A stretch of 64,000 bases of DNA from Leucobacter exalbidus (GTDB lineage Bacteria; Actinomycetota; Actinomycetes; Actinomycetales; Microbacteriaceae): contig NZ_JAFIDA010000001.1 of the NCBI RefSeq assembly GCF_017834145.1, forward strand, positions 1,922,001-1,986,000, written 5' to 3'. Positions 63,235 to 64,000 of the stretch are shown piece after piece. The position numbers and the translations under genes are program-made. Below the pieces are notes generated by a model. The model did not search any database. It saw nothing but the letters and a program-made list of their open reading frames with translations, and was not told the DNA's origin. The number at the start of each line of letters is the position of its first letter. The first letter of the stretch is position 1.

Positions 63235-64000
63235 ATGAACTCAGAACAGGCCGCTGCCGCGGAAAGTTATGGCGCTGGAGCGATCCAGGTGCTGGAAGGC
63301 CTCGAGGCGGTTCGCAAGCGTCCGGGTATGTACATTGGATCAACCGGTCCTCGTGGTTTGCACCACCTCGTGTACGAGATCGTTGATAACTCAGTGGACG
63401 AGGCGCTTGCCGGCCACTGCGACAAGATCTTGGTGACGATCCTTGAAGATGGTGGCGTTCGCGTCATCGATAACGGGCGTGGTATTCCCGTCGATATGCA
63501 CCCAACGGAGGGGCGTTCGACGGTTGAAGTTGTTTTGACGGTGCTGCACGCTGGTGGCAAGTTCGGTGGCGGCGGTTATGCCGTTTCGGGCGGCCTGCAC
63601 GGTGTGGGCTCCTCGGTCGTGAACGCGCTCTCGAGCAAGTTCACAGTCGCCGTGAAGCGTCAAGGTTTCACGTGGAACATGTCATTTACCGATAGCGTTC
63701 CCGATGCCCCGCTTGCGAAGGGGGAGGCCAGTGAAGACACTGGCACCACGATTAACTTCTGGCCCAGCGCCGAAATTTTCGAAACTGTAGAGTTCGATTA
63801 CGAGACGCTGCGTACGCGATTCCAGCAGATGGCCTTCTTGAACAAGGGCCTCACGATTGAGCTCACTGACCTGCGCCCGCGCGAGGCCGTTGAGAACGAA
63901 GCTGGCGAGCTGGTTCAGCCCGAGCCTCAGCACCACTCGTTCTGCTACGAAAAGGGCATCGAGGACTACGTACGCCACATCAACTCAGCCAAGCGCGCTG
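63235..64000 (+). CDS. gyrB: DNA gyrase subunit B, N-terminal part (runs off the right edge)
   Basis: The first 255 residues. The GHKL ATPase motifs are visible: [27 protein letters not shown], and the lid [22 protein letters not shown]. It supplies the energy for negative supercoiling by gyrase. ATG 63235 has AAAGGA upstream. A parS-like site lies at 63664. Confidence 0.96.
   Translation, partial: MNSEQAAAAESYGAGAIQVLEGLEAVRKRPGMYIGSTGPRGLHHLVYEIVDNSVDEALAGHCDKILVTILEDGGVRVIDNGRGIPVDMHPTEGRSTVEVVLTVLHAGGKFGGGGYAVSGGLHGVGSSVVNALSSKFTVAVKRQGFTWNMSFTDSVPDAPLAKGEASEDTGTTINFWPSAEIFETVEFDYETLRTRFQQMAFLNKGLTIELTDLRPREAVENEAGELVQPEPQHHSFCYEKGIEDYVRHINSAKRA
63664..63679. promoter_or_regulatory. parS: parS-like site inside gyrB
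   Basis: GGTTTCACGTGGAACA matches the parS consensus apart from the first base and one right-arm base. It has the same GTGGAAC variant as the recF site. About 3.6 kb from oriC. Confidence 0.7.

Overview
The window is about 64 kb of high-GC chromosome around the replication origin of an actinobacterium, most likely a Microbacteriaceae member close to Leucobacter. This is inferred from gene order and families; no 16S gene is present to confirm it. Supporting signs are the order rpmH-dnaA-oriC-dnaN-recF-dciA-gyrB with rnpA-yidD-yidC-jag-rsmG-parA-parB on the other side, mycothiol-type genes, DUF222/HNH and DUF6049 proteins, and many GTG starts with strong GGAG ribosome sites.

Layout. 1-4.6 kb: myo-inositol catabolism (partial iolB, iolA, a Cgl0159-type aldolase, iolC) read leftward from a divergent GntR regulator. 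4.6-6.7 kb: a MerR/TipAS regulator and an MshA-like glycosyltransferase. 6.9-12.4 kb: an accessory-looking module with an MHS-family transporter, a cytochrome P450, a LysR regulator, and a divergent [2Fe-2S] ferredoxin and ferredoxin reductase. 12.6-18.2 kb: a DUF222/HNH protein, an unusual AT-rich repeat region, and a SWIM/SNF2 helicase. 18.3-22.2 kb: copper and metal efflux (CsoR-type operator, copZ, copA, a CDF exporter). 22.3-24.4 kb: katA with its Fur-family regulator. 24.5-29.6 kb: a five-gene ABC uptake operon ending in an alkaline-phosphatase-superfamily phosphodiesterase. 29.7-35.3 kb: a CarD-family regulator, branched-chain 2-oxoacid dehydrogenase (E1alpha, E1beta, E2) and a HisC-type aminotransferase. 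35.4-41.3 kb: a holin-like membrane protein, a proline-rich membrane protein, purB and a set of uncharacterised membrane proteins. 41.4-45 kb: dnaB and the rpsF-ssb-rpsR-rplI operon. 45-51.5 kb: an MshB-like deacetylase, cca, a large DUF6049-like membrane protein, trxB and trxA. 51.5-53 kb: an unrecognised gene. 53.1-64 kb: the parB/parA to gyrB origin core, with oriC in the dnaA-dnaN gap.

How the parts relate. The origin core supplies initiation (dnaA, dnaN, dnaB, dciA, ssb) and segregation. ParA/ParB have visible parS sites in rsmG, recF and gyrB. Redox homeostasis recurs: mycothiol-type enzymes, thioredoxin/thioredoxin reductase, catalase and Fur. Two catabolic routes (inositol and branched-chain oxoacids) and one probable oxidative route for an unknown, perhaps aromatic, substrate are present. 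The most interesting points are the P450 module with shared operator-like palindromes, the AT-rich repeat region, the palindrome GATCCGGATC seen eight times, an orphan gene between trxA and parB, and DnaA boxes upstream of dnaB. I found no CRISPR array, rRNA, tRNA or insertion sequence.
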